Below are positions 25,886 through 34,391 of a stretch of DNA of 47,284 bases, piece after piece. Position 1 is the stretch's first letter, and every line of letters starts with the position of its first letter. The notes beneath the pieces were generated by a model. It saw only the letters and a program-made list of their open reading frames with translations, searched no databases and was not told the origin of the DNA. Origin of the DNA: Oscillospiraceae bacterium. Its GTDB lineage: Bacteria > Bacillota > Clostridia > Oscillospirales > Acutalibacteraceae. The translations under genes and the position numbers were made by a program. The stretch lies in assembly GCA_902788995.1 (NCBI GenBank), contig CADAMO010000018.1:1-47284 (forward strand), in the 5' to 3' direction.

Positions 25886-27322
25886 ATGTCACTTTGGAAA
25901 AAACTCACCGCTCTGGTTCTCACCCTTGCCCTTGTGGCGGGGGGCGCGGCGTTTGCTTTATCCGCCTCTGCGGAGGAGGAGATCGCTCCCGCTGAACCCG
26001 CTTCCGCCGAGCCCTTCGTCCCGGTGCTGCGGTTTGTCTCCGCCAGCGATACCCACGTGCGGGACGACGACAACATGCCCTGCCGCATCCGCAAAATGCT
26101 GGACATGGCCTACGAAATAGCGGAAGCCGACCCCGCCTACCCGGCGCTGGACGCGCTGATGGTCTCCGGCGACCTGACCAACGACGGCACCAAGCCGGAA
26201 TTTGACCGGTTCATCGCGGCGGTCAACGGCTCCCTGCGGGAGGGCACCCGCTTCATCGGCGTGGTGGCCAAAAACCACGACGGCTATGAGATGCCCCGCC
26301 GGGAGATGCGCGGCTATTATTCCTCCATCTCCGGCAACGACCCCGATTTCCACGTGGTCATCAACGGCTTCCACTTTATCGGTGTGTCCGCCTCCCCGCT
26401 GGACGGCGTCCACTATTCCGCCGCCCAGCAGACCTGGCTGAAGCAGCAGCTCACCGCCGCCGCCAAGGAGGACCCCAACAAGCCCATCTTCGTGACCCAT
26501 CACGAGCACGTGCGCGGCACCGTTTACGGCAGCTCGCTGGACGACGGCTGGGGCATGGGCTACTTCACCTCCATCCTGAAGCAGTTCCCCCAGGTGGTGG
26601 ATTTCAGCGGCCATTCCCACTATCCGCTCAACGACCCCCGCTCCATCTGGCAGGGTCAATTCACCGCCGTCGGCACCGGCGCCATCTACTATTCCGAGTT
26701 CAACGTCGGCGGCACCTACCACCCCGCCGACAGCAACGACACCGCCACCTGCTGGATCGTGGAGGTCGACGCCAACAACCGCCTCCGGCTGCGGGGCATG
26801 GACGTACTGGTCGGCGAGTGCCTGGTGGAATACGTGCTGGACAACCCCGCCGACCCGGCCAACCGTCCCTACACCCCCGCCAAGCGCAAGGCCGCCGCGT
26901 CGGCCCCCGCCTTTGACGCGGACACGCAGCTTACCGTGACCCCCACCCCGAGCGGCTGCGCCGTGACCGTGCCCGCGGCGAGATCCACGGACGGCATGCC
27001 CGTCACCCTGTACCGGATCAAGGCCGTGGACAACAGGGGCAAGGTCTGCGCCAAGGGCTGGACGCTGCCCTGCTATTACCGGGCGGTGGACCAGGAGACC
27101 GTGGAGCTGACCGTGGCGGGGCTGGCCTCCGGCGAATACAAGCTGATCGTGACGGCGGAGAACGCCTACGGGGACGCGAGCGAACCCATGGAGGCGCAGG
27201 CGGCCGTGGACGACGGCGGCTGCCCCTATTGCCATGAGCCCCACGAAGGCTTTGCCGGAAAGATCGTCCTCTTCTTCCATAAGATCGCGTGGTTCTTCAC
27301 CAATCTGTTCGGGAAGAAGTAA
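25886..27322 (+). CDS. Secreted calcineurin-like metallophosphoesterase with a Cys-His amphipathic tail
   Basis: A 478-residue exported protein; residues 1-29 are a signal peptide (KKLTALVLTLALVAGGAAFA ending ASA). The metallophosphoesterase motifs appear in order: SDTHV near 53, SGDLTND near 93, KNHD near 128 (the usual Gly of GNH is Lys), THHEHV near 203 and SGHSHY near 240. A beta-rich, FN3-like region follows (about 335-440). The end is CPYCHEPHEGFAG and then FFHKIAWFFTNLFGKK, a Cys-His pair and an amphipathic or membrane-seeking helix that I take for an anchoring tail. AGGAGG precedes the ATG. The substrate is unknown; phosphate ester cleavage at the cell surface is the natural inference. 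Confidence 0.85.
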   Translation: MSLWKKLTALVLTLALVAGGAAFALSASAEEEIAPAEPASAEPFVPVLRFVSASDTHVRDDDNMPCRIRKMLDMAYEIAEADPAYPALDALMVSGDLTNDGTKPEFDRFIAAVNGSLREGTRFIGVVAKNHDGYEMPRREMRGYYSSISGNDPDFHVVINGFHFIGVSASPLDGVHYSAAQQTWLKQQLTAAAKEDPNKPIFVTHHEHVRGTVYGSSLDDGWGMGYFTSILKQFPQVVDFSGHSHYPLNDPRSIWQGQFTAVGTGAIYYSEFNVGGTYHPADSNDTATCWIVEVDANNRLRLRGMDVLVGECLVEYVLDNPADPANRPYTPAKRKAAASAPAFDADTQLTVTPTPSGCAVTVPAARSTDGMPVTLYRIKAVDNRGKVCAKGWTLPCYYRAVDQETVELTVAGLASGEYKLIVTAENAYGDASEPMEAQAAVDDGGCPYCHEPHEGFAGKIVLFFHKIAWFFTNLFGKK

Positions 27323-27354
27323 TTCAGAGGGAAGGGAAATACAGACGACCGGCG

Positions 27355-27513
27355 AGTCGGAAGTCGGAAGTCATCAGTCGGAAGTCCTTTCGGGAAGGGA
27401 TTTCTTTTCCCCGACAAGCGCTTTTGCCCCCTGTGGCCGCAATCTGTTCATTTGCAGCCGGAACGTTATCTTTTCGGGACTTCCGACTTCCGACTGATGA
27501 CTTCCGACTTGAC
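27355..27513. repeat. Inverted heptamer arms (GTCGGAA type)
   Basis: Left arm 27355-27387 reads as 7-mers GTCGGAA, GTCGGAA, GTCATCA, GTCGGAA. The right arm 27477-27513 is the inverse, with the odd unit GTCATCA displaced by one heptamer. About 90 bp between the arms has no gene. The order shift shows that arms are rearranged in whole heptamers. Confidence 0.75.
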
Positions 27514-27560
27514 AAAACCATCGAACGATAATCAATAAGAATAAAGACAGGAGAATCGAT

Positions 27561-28964
27561 ATGTCAGAAGAACTCACCAGAGCCGAACAGCTCAAGAAAG
27601 AATTATTCATGAAGCCGGTGAACGCGGCGAAGGCCTGCGCCGACGGGCAGATCAAAGAAGCGGATAACTTCTGCGAGGGGTATATGAGCTTCCTCGACGC
27701 CGCCAAAACCGAGCGGGAGGCCGTGGAAGAGGCCGTGGAGCTGGCCCGCGCCAACGGGTTCATCGAATTTCGCAAGGGCGAGAAGTACGCCCCCGGCGAG
27801 CGGGTCTATTACAACAACCGGGGCAAGTCGCTGATTCTGGCGGTGATCGGCAGGCGCGACCTGGCCGAAGGCGTTCACATCACGGCGGCCCACATCGACA
27901 GCCCCCGGCTGGACCTGAAGCCCAACCCCCTGTATGAAGACAGCGAGCTGGCCTATTTCAAGACCCACTACTACGGCGGCATTAAAAAATACCAGTGGAC
28001 GGTGACGCCCCTCTCCCTTCACGGCGTGATCGTGAAAAAGGACGGCGAGACCGTGAAGGTCAAAGTGGGCGAGGACGACGGCGACCCCAAGTTCGTCATC
28101 ACGGACCTGCTGCCCCATCTGGCGGCCAATCAGATGAAATCCACCATGGCGGAGGGCGTGAAGGGCGAAAACCTGAACGTGCTGATCGGCAGCCGTCCCT
28201 TCGACGACACCGACGCCGCCGAAAACGTGAAGCTGAACATTATGAACATCCTGTTCGAAAAATACGGGATCAACGAGGCGGACTTCCTCAGCGCGGAGCT
28301 GGAGGTGGTGCCCGCCTTCAAGGCCTGCGACATCGGCTTTGACCGGTCCATGATCGGCGCCTACGGCCACGACGACCGGGTGTGCGCCTACCCCGCCCTG
28401 ATGGCGCTGATCGACGCGGAAGCGCCGGAGCACACCGCCGTGTGCGTGCTGGCGGATAAGGAGGAGATCGGCTCCGTGGGCAACACCGGTCTGGATTCCT
28501 CCTTCCTCAACTACTTTATCTGCGACCTGGCGGAGGCCAGCGGCCTGGACGGGCGCGACGTGCTGACCCGCTCCAAGTGCCTTTCCGCCGACGTGAACGC
28601 GGCCTTCGACCCCATCTACGCGGAGGTCTCCGAAAAGCGCAACGCCTCCTTCGTCAACCGGGGCGTTGTCATCACCAAGTACACCGGCAGCCGCGGCAAG
28701 GGCGGCACCAGTGACGCCAGCGCGGAATTCATGGCCGAGGTGCGCGCCATGCTGGACGGCAACCACGTGGTGTGGCAGACCGGCGAGCTGGGCAAGGTGG
28801 ACGAGGGCGGCGGAGGCACCGTCGCCAAGTATATCGCGGGGCTGAACGTGGACACCGTGGACCTGGGCGTGCCGGTGCTGTCCATGCACGCGCCCTTCGA
28901 GGTAGTCTCCAAACTGGACGTGTATATGACCTATAAAGCGTGCTTCGCGTTTTATCTGAACTGA
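27561..28964 (+). CDS. M18-family aminopeptidase
   Basis: A 467-residue cytosolic metallo-aminopeptidase of family M18 (aspartyl aminopeptidase/aminopeptidase I). Zinc-site text is present: AAHIDSPRLDLKP near 109 (first His and Asp), DKEEIGSVGNTG near 300 (catalytic Glu pair), SADVNAAFDP near 343 and STG-equivalent VLSMHAPFEVVSKLD near 440 (last His). Family members are large homo-oligomers that release N-terminal residues from peptides. AGGAGA precedes the ATG. It is followed after four bases by the DnaD gene, so both are likely translated from one message although the functions are unrelated. Confidence 0.92.
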   Translation: MSEELTRAEQLKKELFMKPVNAAKACADGQIKEADNFCEGYMSFLDAAKTEREAVEEAVELARANGFIEFRKGEKYAPGERVYYNNRGKSLILAVIGRRDLAEGVHITAAHIDSPRLDLKPNPLYEDSELAYFKTHYYGGIKKYQWTVTPLSLHGVIVKKDGETVKVKVGEDDGDPKFVITDLLPHLAANQMKSTMAEGVKGENLNVLIGSRPFDDTDAAENVKLNIMNILFEKYGINEADFLSAELEVVPAFKACDIGFDRSMIGAYGHDDRVCAYPALMALIDAEAPEHTAVCVLADKEEIGSVGNTGLDSSFLNYFICDLAEASGLDGRDVLTRSKCLSADVNAAFDPIYAEVSEKRNASFVNRGVVITKYTGSRGKGGTSDASAEFMAEVRAMLDGNHVVWQTGELGKVDEGGGGTVAKYIAGLNVDTVDLGVPVLSMHAPFEVVSKLDVYMTYKACFAFYLN

Positions 28965-28968
28965 CGAT

Positions 28969-30027
28969 ATGAAGGAATATCAGGTGAATCCGGCGGCCTA
29001 CGGCGGCGTGACCGTGCTGCCGTCGGAGATCGTGGAAAAGCATTTGAAGCTGGCGGGGCTGGCGCAGTTGAAGGTGATCCTCTGCGCCTATGCCGCCGCC
29101 GGGAAGCCCATTACGGCGGAGGAGGCGGCGCAGACCGCGGGCATTGCCCCGGAGGACGCCGCCGACGCGCTGGACTATTGGAAGGACAAGGGCCTGCTGC
29201 TGGAACGCGGCGAGCCCGCCGCCCTTGCGCCCGAAACAGAGACCGCCCCGGCGGAGCCGCAGCAGCCGGCCGCCCCGGCAAAGGCGTTCACCCAGCTAAA
29301 GCCCACGCGGCTGCGCCGGGACGAGATCGCCGCGCGGATCGTGGAATCGCCGGAGGTGGGCTTTCTGTTCACCGAGGCGCAGACAAGGCTGGGCCGCACC
29401 ATCGGCGACGGTGACCAGTCGTCGCTTTTGCTGCTGCACGACTACTACGGCCTGCCGGTGGAGGTGATCCTCGCCATCTGCGAATACGCCAAGACCCACG
29501 GCAAGGCCAACAACATGAGCTATATTTATACCGTGGGCATGGACTGGAGCAAGCGGGAGATCGACACCATCGAGCGGGCGGACGAGGAGCTGCGGCACCT
29601 GGAGAGCATCCACTCCCGCTGGGGCGAGTTCTGCGCCGCCACGGGCATGCGCGCGGGCAAGCCCACCGCCGCCCAGGCCAAGCTCTTCGGGGTGTGGATC
29701 GACGAGTGGCACTTTCCCATGAGCGTTATCGCGCTGGCCTATGAAGAGATGAGCAAGAACACCGCCGGGAAGATCAGCTTTCAATACATCAACAAGGTGC
29801 TGGCCAACTGGCACATGCACGGCGTGCAGACCCCGGAGGCCGTGGCCGAGGAACAGAAGCGCTTCAACGAGAAAAAGGAACAGGTCGCCGCGGAAAAATC
29901 CAAAGGCTACAACGCCCGCACCAAGCCCGCGGAGACCTATTCCCAGCCCGCGTCTTATGATATCGACCTGGCCGAGCAAAAGGCCAAAACCAGCGTGCCG
30001 AAGCTGGTGAAGAAGGAGAAGCGTTAG
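28969..30027 (+). CDS. dnaD: DnaD-domain replication initiation protein
   Basis: A 352-residue DnaD-like protein. The N-terminal winged-helix region (VTVLPSEIVEKHLKLAGLAQLKVILC) matches the DnaD/DnaB N domain; a Pro/Ala/Glu linker follows; the C half has two DnaD C-domain-like regions (LLLHDYYGLPVEVILAICEY near 145 and KLFGVWIDEWHFPMSVIALAYEEM near 240, then FQYINKVLANWHMHG with the YxxxIxxxW pattern). DnaD helps load the replicative helicase with DnaB and DnaI in Firmicutes. No strong Shine-Dalgarno is seen; the gene starts four bases after the aminopeptidase. Its expected partner, a DnaI/DnaC-like loader, lies 10 kb away at 40171. The TAG stop is the first codon of a TAGGCAA heptamer array. 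Confidence 0.85.
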   Translation: MKEYQVNPAAYGGVTVLPSEIVEKHLKLAGLAQLKVILCAYAAAGKPITAEEAAQTAGIAPEDAADALDYWKDKGLLLERGEPAALAPETETAPAEPQQPAAPAKAFTQLKPTRLRRDEIAARIVESPEVGFLFTEAQTRLGRTIGDGDQSSLLLLHDYYGLPVEVILAICEYAKTHGKANNMSYIYTVGMDWSKREIDTIERADEELRHLESIHSRWGEFCAATGMRAGKPTAAQAKLFGVWIDEWHFPMSVIALAYEEMSKNTAGKISFQYINKVLANWHMHGVQTPEAVAEEQKRFNEKKEQVAAEKSKGYNARTKPAETYSQPASYDIDLAEQKAKTSVPKLVKKEKR

Positions 30028-30220
30028 GCAATAGGCAGTAGGGAGTAGGCAATAGGGCAGCACGGAGCCTTGCGCCGTTCCAGAGCGGAGTTCGGAGAGC
30101 GGAGAGCGGAGATTTCCGGCGTCCACAACCCGCAGCACGGCGCTCTGCGGCGTTAAAAGCGCGCCGCAGGCGTATAATCGTAGCGCGGCTCCGTGAGCCG
30201 CCCGCAATGACATCCCGATT
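30025..30220. repeat. Composite repeat: TAGGCAA array, hairpin, GGAGAGC array, GTAGC unit
   Basis: Beginning at the stop codon of dnaD come five 7-bp units of TAGGCAA type, a worn hairpin CACGGAGCC-TT-GCGCCGT, then heptamers GGAGTTC, GGAGAGC, GGAGAGC, GGAGATT (about 30088-30115), a second partial hairpin (about 30130-30152) and a solo GTAGC unit GTAGCGCGGCTC-CGT-GAGCCGC at 30180-30203. Array-hairpin-array is also the layout at 3333-3457. This fills the gap before the restriction gene. Confidence 0.7.
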
Positions 30221-30271
30221 ACTCGTCTTTAAAGAGAGTTTGTATAAAAAATTACGAATAGGGGATAAAAA

Positions 30272-32773
30272 ATGTCTGATATTATGAACGGCTACATCAT
30301 TGATTATATTACCGGAAATCAGGTTAAAGAGACACCAGAAGAAATCGAATCCGTACAACCTTTTTCAAGAAAACTTGTCGAAGACTATGGTTATCCAGCC
30401 TCAAATATTATGACACATCCCCAGTACAGAGTAAAAGTTCGGCCATCTGATGTAAAAAAGGAATACCCTGTTGATATTGCCGTTTTTTCTTCATCAACAC
30501 ATACGGACGATAATTGTTATATTATTATTGAATGCAAGAAAAAAAACCGAAAAGATGGGAGAGAACAACTTAAAGATTATTTGAGGTTTTCCACGGCCTA
30601 TTTAGGGGTATGGTATAACGGAAAAGAAACGCTATATCTTCGTAAGTACGAAAAGAATGGAGAAATTCATTTTTTAGAGATTCCAAACATTCCAATTTAT
30701 GGACAGCGTGTTGAAGATGTGGGATTGTTCAAACGTTGCGATTTAAAAAAGACACATAATCTTAAATCTGTATTTGGAAGCATTCGGAATTATCTTGCAG
30801 CAAATAACACTGGGATTACTCTTGATAATGAATTTGTTGTTCAAATTATTAACATTATTTTTTGTAAGATTTATGATGAAAGATTTACCCGCGTAAATGA
30901 TATCGTAAATTTCCGAGCAGGAATTGATGAACCAAGCGAAGAGATTTCTGGAAGAATAAAAAGGATTTTTGGTGCGGTTAAAAATAAATATCCCGATGTT
31001 TTCAACAAGACAGATATTATAAATCTAACCGACAGTTCAATAGCCTACATTGTAGGCGAATTACAACAATATTGTTTAATTGATAGTGAACGCGATGTGA
31101 TTGCAGATGCTTTTGAAGTATTTATTTCCCCCTCTTTGCGGGGTGGACAAGGACAGTTTTTCACTCCCAGAAATGTAGTCAAATTGCTTGTTTCACTTGC
31201 TAACCCAACGCGGAATGATAAAATAATAGATCCTGCTTGTGGCTCAGGTGGATTTCTTATAGAAAGCTTGCGATATGTTTGGGCACAGGTTCAGAAAGAG
31301 GGAGAAGAATTAGGCTGGCCTGAACGGGAAATCTTTGCTGATCAACAAGAAGTAGCGATAAAGAATTTCCGAGGTATTGACAAAGAAAGTTTTCTAAGTA
31401 AAACAACAAAAGCTTATATGGCAATTTTGGGTGACGGGCGTGGCGGAGTATTCTGCGAAAATAGTCTTGAAATGCCATCAAAATGGGGAAATGAAGCGCA
31501 AAATTCTATCCAATTAGGGTCTTTTAATGTTATTTTGACAAATCCTCCCTATGGTTCTAAACTTAAAATAGATGATAAAACAATTCTTTCTAATTATGAT
31601 TTAGGATTTCAATGGAAAGTAACAGACGGTCTTTATTCCAAGACAACAAATCTATTAGATTATCAGACTCCACAAGTTCTTTTTATCGAACGTTGTCTAA
31701 AATTACTTGAACCAGAAGGACATTTAGGCATTGTTGCACCAGAAAGCATGTTCTGTAATCCCAGTCATAAATACATTATGAAGTATGTGGAAAGTAAAGC
31801 GCAAATTGAAGCAGTAATATCCATGCCAGAAAATCTTTTTCAGCCACATACGCATGCAAAAACGTGTGTTGTGTTAATGAGAAAGTTAAAAGATGGTGAA
31901 AAAATCAATCCAAATGAGAATATATTTATGGCTGTTGCGAAGTGGTGTGGTCATGATTCGCGCGGGTTAGCTATTCCGTTTGACGATATTCCTGCAATTC
32001 AGGAACGTTTTGTCAATTTTAAATCTGGTAAAACGCTTGAATACGATCATTTGGGTTTTGCTATTAAACAATCACAAATCATAGATAGTATTTATTTACC
32101 TATTTACTATAATCCAGAAATACGCGAAAGCCTGCTTTCCCTTAAAGACAATTATAATTTGATTTCTGTTGCAGAATTAGCAGAACGTGGCCTTATTTCT
32201 CTGTCAAATGGCGATGAGGTTGGTAAATTAGCATATGGAACCGGGAGCATTCCTTTTATTAGAACGTCAGATATTGCCAACTGGGAAATTAAGCTTGATC
32301 CAAAGCAAGGGCTTAGTGAAGAAATATATGAATCATTAAGGGAAAAGCAAGATGTTCAAGCTTATGATATTCTAATGGTAAAAGACGGTACATATCTTGT
32401 CGGCACATGTGCAATGATAACAGAAGAAGAAACAAAAATTGTGTATCAAAGCCATTTGTGGAAAATCCGTAGTCTTAATCATGAGGAACTGAACCCGTAT
32501 TTATTACTTGCCCTGCTGTCTTCTCCCATCGTTAAACAACAGATCAGGGCAAAACAATTCACACAAGACATTATAGATACTATTGGAAGACGAATTTATG
32601 AGCTTGTGCTTCCATTTCCAAAAGACAAGAAGCAAGAAGCCGAAATAATTAAAAAAGTACAGAACGTATTCGCCAAAAGAACAGAAGCAAAAAATCTAAT
32701 GCGTAATGTGTTAATGAATGTTACCCCTATTCACGATTATGATGATAGCAATTCTTTTTTTACACTCGTATAG
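30272..32773 (+). CDS. Single-chain restriction-modification enzyme (type IIG / type I-like R-M-S fusion)
   Basis: An 833-residue protein. Residues ~60-95 hold an HsdR-N-type PDDEXK nuclease (YPVDIAVF, then IIIECKKKN). Residues ~150-600 are an HsdM-like N6-adenine methylase with DPACGSGGF near 320 (SAM binding) and NPPYG near 423 (catalytic NPPY). Residues ~620-830 look like one HsdS-type target recognition domain (LISVAELAERGLISLSNGD, IPFIRTSDIANW, HLWKIRSL). There is no helicase domain, so DNA translocation as in true type I enzymes is not expected; a type IIG enzyme or a methylase-specificity chain with a nuclease module fits. Base composition is strikingly AT-rich against both flanks, a clear sign of transfer. 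AGGGGA precedes the ATG. Confidence 0.85.
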   Translation: MSDIMNGYIIDYITGNQVKETPEEIESVQPFSRKLVEDYGYPASNIMTHPQYRVKVRPSDVKKEYPVDIAVFSSSTHTDDNCYIIIECKKKNRKDGREQLKDYLRFSTAYLGVWYNGKETLYLRKYEKNGEIHFLEIPNIPIYGQRVEDVGLFKRCDLKKTHNLKSVFGSIRNYLAANNTGITLDNEFVVQIINIIFCKIYDERFTRVNDIVNFRAGIDEPSEEISGRIKRIFGAVKNKYPDVFNKTDIINLTDSSIAYIVGELQQYCLIDSERDVIADAFEVFISPSLRGGQGQFFTPRNVVKLLVSLANPTRNDKIIDPACGSGGFLIESLRYVWAQVQKEGEELGWPEREIFADQQEVAIKNFRGIDKESFLSKTTKAYMAILGDGRGGVFCENSLEMPSKWGNEAQNSIQLGSFNVILTNPPYGSKLKIDDKTILSNYDLGFQWKVTDGLYSKTTNLLDYQTPQVLFIERCLKLLEPEGHLGIVAPESMFCNPSHKYIMKYVESKAQIEAVISMPENLFQPHTHAKTCVVLMRKLKDGEKINPNENIFMAVAKWCGHDSRGLAIPFDDIPAIQERFVNFKSGKTLEYDHLGFAIKQSQIIDSIYLPIYYNPEIRESLLSLKDNYNLISVAELAERGLISLSNGDEVGKLAYGTGSIPFIRTSDIANWEIKLDPKQGLSEEIYESLREKQDVQAYDILMVKDGTYLVGTCAMITEEETKIVYQSHLWKIRSLNHEELNPYLLLALLSSPIVKQQIRAKQFTQDIIDTIGRRIYELVLPFPKDKKQEAEIIKKVQNVFAKRTEAKNLMRNVLMNVTPIHDYDDSNSFFTLV

Positions 32774-32875
32774 AAAAACGCCAATTTCTGCTGGGGCAGC
32801 TCACGTAGCCACACAACGGGTTTTATTCCCCTAAACAAATATATCCCTGAACAAAATCAACAGAAAGGACACCTT

Positions 32876-34345
32876 ATGCTCGACCTGAACCATCTGGAAC
32901 AATACCGGGAAAACAACCGCATTGAAGCGAAAAAGGCCTTGGGCGGGCTTCCCCGCAGCATTTGGGAGACCTATTCTGCCTTTGCCAACACGCTGGGCGG
33001 GATCATTCTTCTGGGCGTGGAGGAGCATCCGGATAAATCGCTTCATCCTGTCAATCTGCCGGACCCTGAACGGCTGGTCAAGGAATTTTGGGATACGGTC
33101 AACAACGCAAGCAAGGTCAGCGTAAACATTTTATCTGACCGCCACGTGCGGATCGAGGACGTAGGCGGAAACCGGATCATCGTGATCGAAGTGCCCCGCG
33201 CCATGCGGTACTACAAACCGGTTTACGTGGACGGCAATCCCGTTTCCGGCACTTACCGGCGCAACGGAGAGGGCGATTACCATTGCACCGAGGAAGAACT
33301 CCGCGCCATGTACCGGGACGCGGACATGAAAACACAGGATATGCTGGTGCTGGACAACATGGATTTTTCCGTTTTCTGCGCCGAAAGCATCCGGGCCTAC
33401 CGGCAACGTATGAAGCTCTCCCGCCCGAACCACGTCTGGGAAACGCTGGACGATAAAGAATTTCTACTGAAACTCGGCGCCATGAGCATCGGCGGGGACG
33501 GAAAAGTCCATCCCACCTCCGCAGGTTTGCTGATGTTCGGCTATGAATATGAGATCCTGCGGGAATATCCGCAATATTTTCTGGATTACCGGGAAGAATA
33601 CGACGACACACACCGATGGACGGACCGCTTTATCTCCTCCTCCGGCGACTGGAGCGGAAATGTCTTTGACTTCTATTTTCATGTATACAACAAACTGCAG
33701 CTTGACCTGAAAGTTCCCTTTGAAATGGCGGGCGGCTTCCGCGTGGATGATACCCCCGTACACCAGGCCATCCGGGAAGCACTCGCAAACTGTCTGATCA
33801 ACGCCGATTACTACGGCCGTAGAGGAATCGTCATCATAAAAAAACGGGATGCCATCACTCTGTCCAACCCCGGCGATTTTCGCGTGGAACTGGCGGAAGC
33901 AAAATCCGGCGGTCTGTCCGATCCCCGCAACGGCGTGATGATGAAAATGTTTAACCTGATCGATATTGGCGAACGGGCCGGCAGCGGTATTCCCAGCATT
34001 CTTCACGTCTGGAAACAGCAGGGTTGGAACGAACCGGTGATCACACAAACTAACGATCCCAACAGAATCAAATTGACGCTGCCGCTGATAAAAAGCGCTG
34101 ATAATAAAAAAGCGCTGATAATAAGCGCTGATAATAAAAAACAAGCGCTGATAAAAACAACCGCGCAAAAAGATCTGATTATTTCTTACCTGACCGATCA
34201 TCCCAGCGCAACAGGTACGGACCTGTGTGATCTGCTTTCTCTTAAACCGACGCGCGTCAGAACATTGCTGCGCGGCCTGATTGAAGAAGGAATTATCGTT
34301 GCCGAGGGCGGCAACCGGAATCGGACGTACCGGTTGAAATCGTAA
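32876..34345 (+). CDS. AlbA_2 (Schlafen-like) domain / histidine-kinase-type ATPase transcriptional regulator
   Basis: A 489-residue protein of the COG2865 type. The N-terminus has the AlbA_2/Schlafen-like domain (RIEAKKALGG, SAFANTLGGIILLGVEE, VSGTYRRNGEGDYHCTEEE). Residues about 295-400 form a HATPase_c_4-like module (IREALANCLINADYYGRRG, LSNPGDFRV, RNGVMMKMFNLIDIGERAGSG). The C-terminal 70 residues are a winged helix (DLCDLLSLKPTRVRTLLRGLIEEGIIV). The linker before it consists of repeated SADNKK/ALI text encoded by direct repeats of AGCGCTGATAA. Such proteins often flank restriction and other defence genes and are thought to regulate; the DNA target is unknown. AAAGGACACC precedes the ATG. 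Confidence 0.82.
   Translation: MLDLNHLEQYRENNRIEAKKALGGLPRSIWETYSAFANTLGGIILLGVEEHPDKSLHPVNLPDPERLVKEFWDTVNNASKVSVNILSDRHVRIEDVGGNRIIVIEVPRAMRYYKPVYVDGNPVSGTYRRNGEGDYHCTEEELRAMYRDADMKTQDMLVLDNMDFSVFCAESIRAYRQRMKLSRPNHVWETLDDKEFLLKLGAMSIGGDGKVHPTSAGLLMFGYEYEILREYPQYFLDYREEYDDTHRWTDRFISSSGDWSGNVFDFYFHVYNKLQLDLKVPFEMAGGFRVDDTPVHQAIREALANCLINADYYGRRGIVIIKKRDAITLSNPGDFRVELAEAKSGGLSDPRNGVMMKMFNLIDIGERAGSGIPSILHVWKQQGWNEPVITQTNDPNRIKLTLPLIKSADNKKALIISADNKKQALIKTTAQKDLIISYLTDHPSATGTDLCDLLSLKPTRVRTLLRGLIEEGIIVAEGGNRNRTYRLKS
34084..34156 (+). repeat. Direct repeats inside the regulator gene
   Basis: AGCGCTGATAA is repeated four times in about 70 bp (GCGCTG at 34095, 34112, 34125 and 34145; spacing 17, 13 and 20). 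They encode the linker before the winged helix. The spacings are not multiples of three, so gain or loss of a unit would change the frame. Confidence 0.7.
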
Positions 34346-34391
34346 TACTGCGGGGTTCTTTACCCCAACACTTCCACTCCAGAGGTACCCC

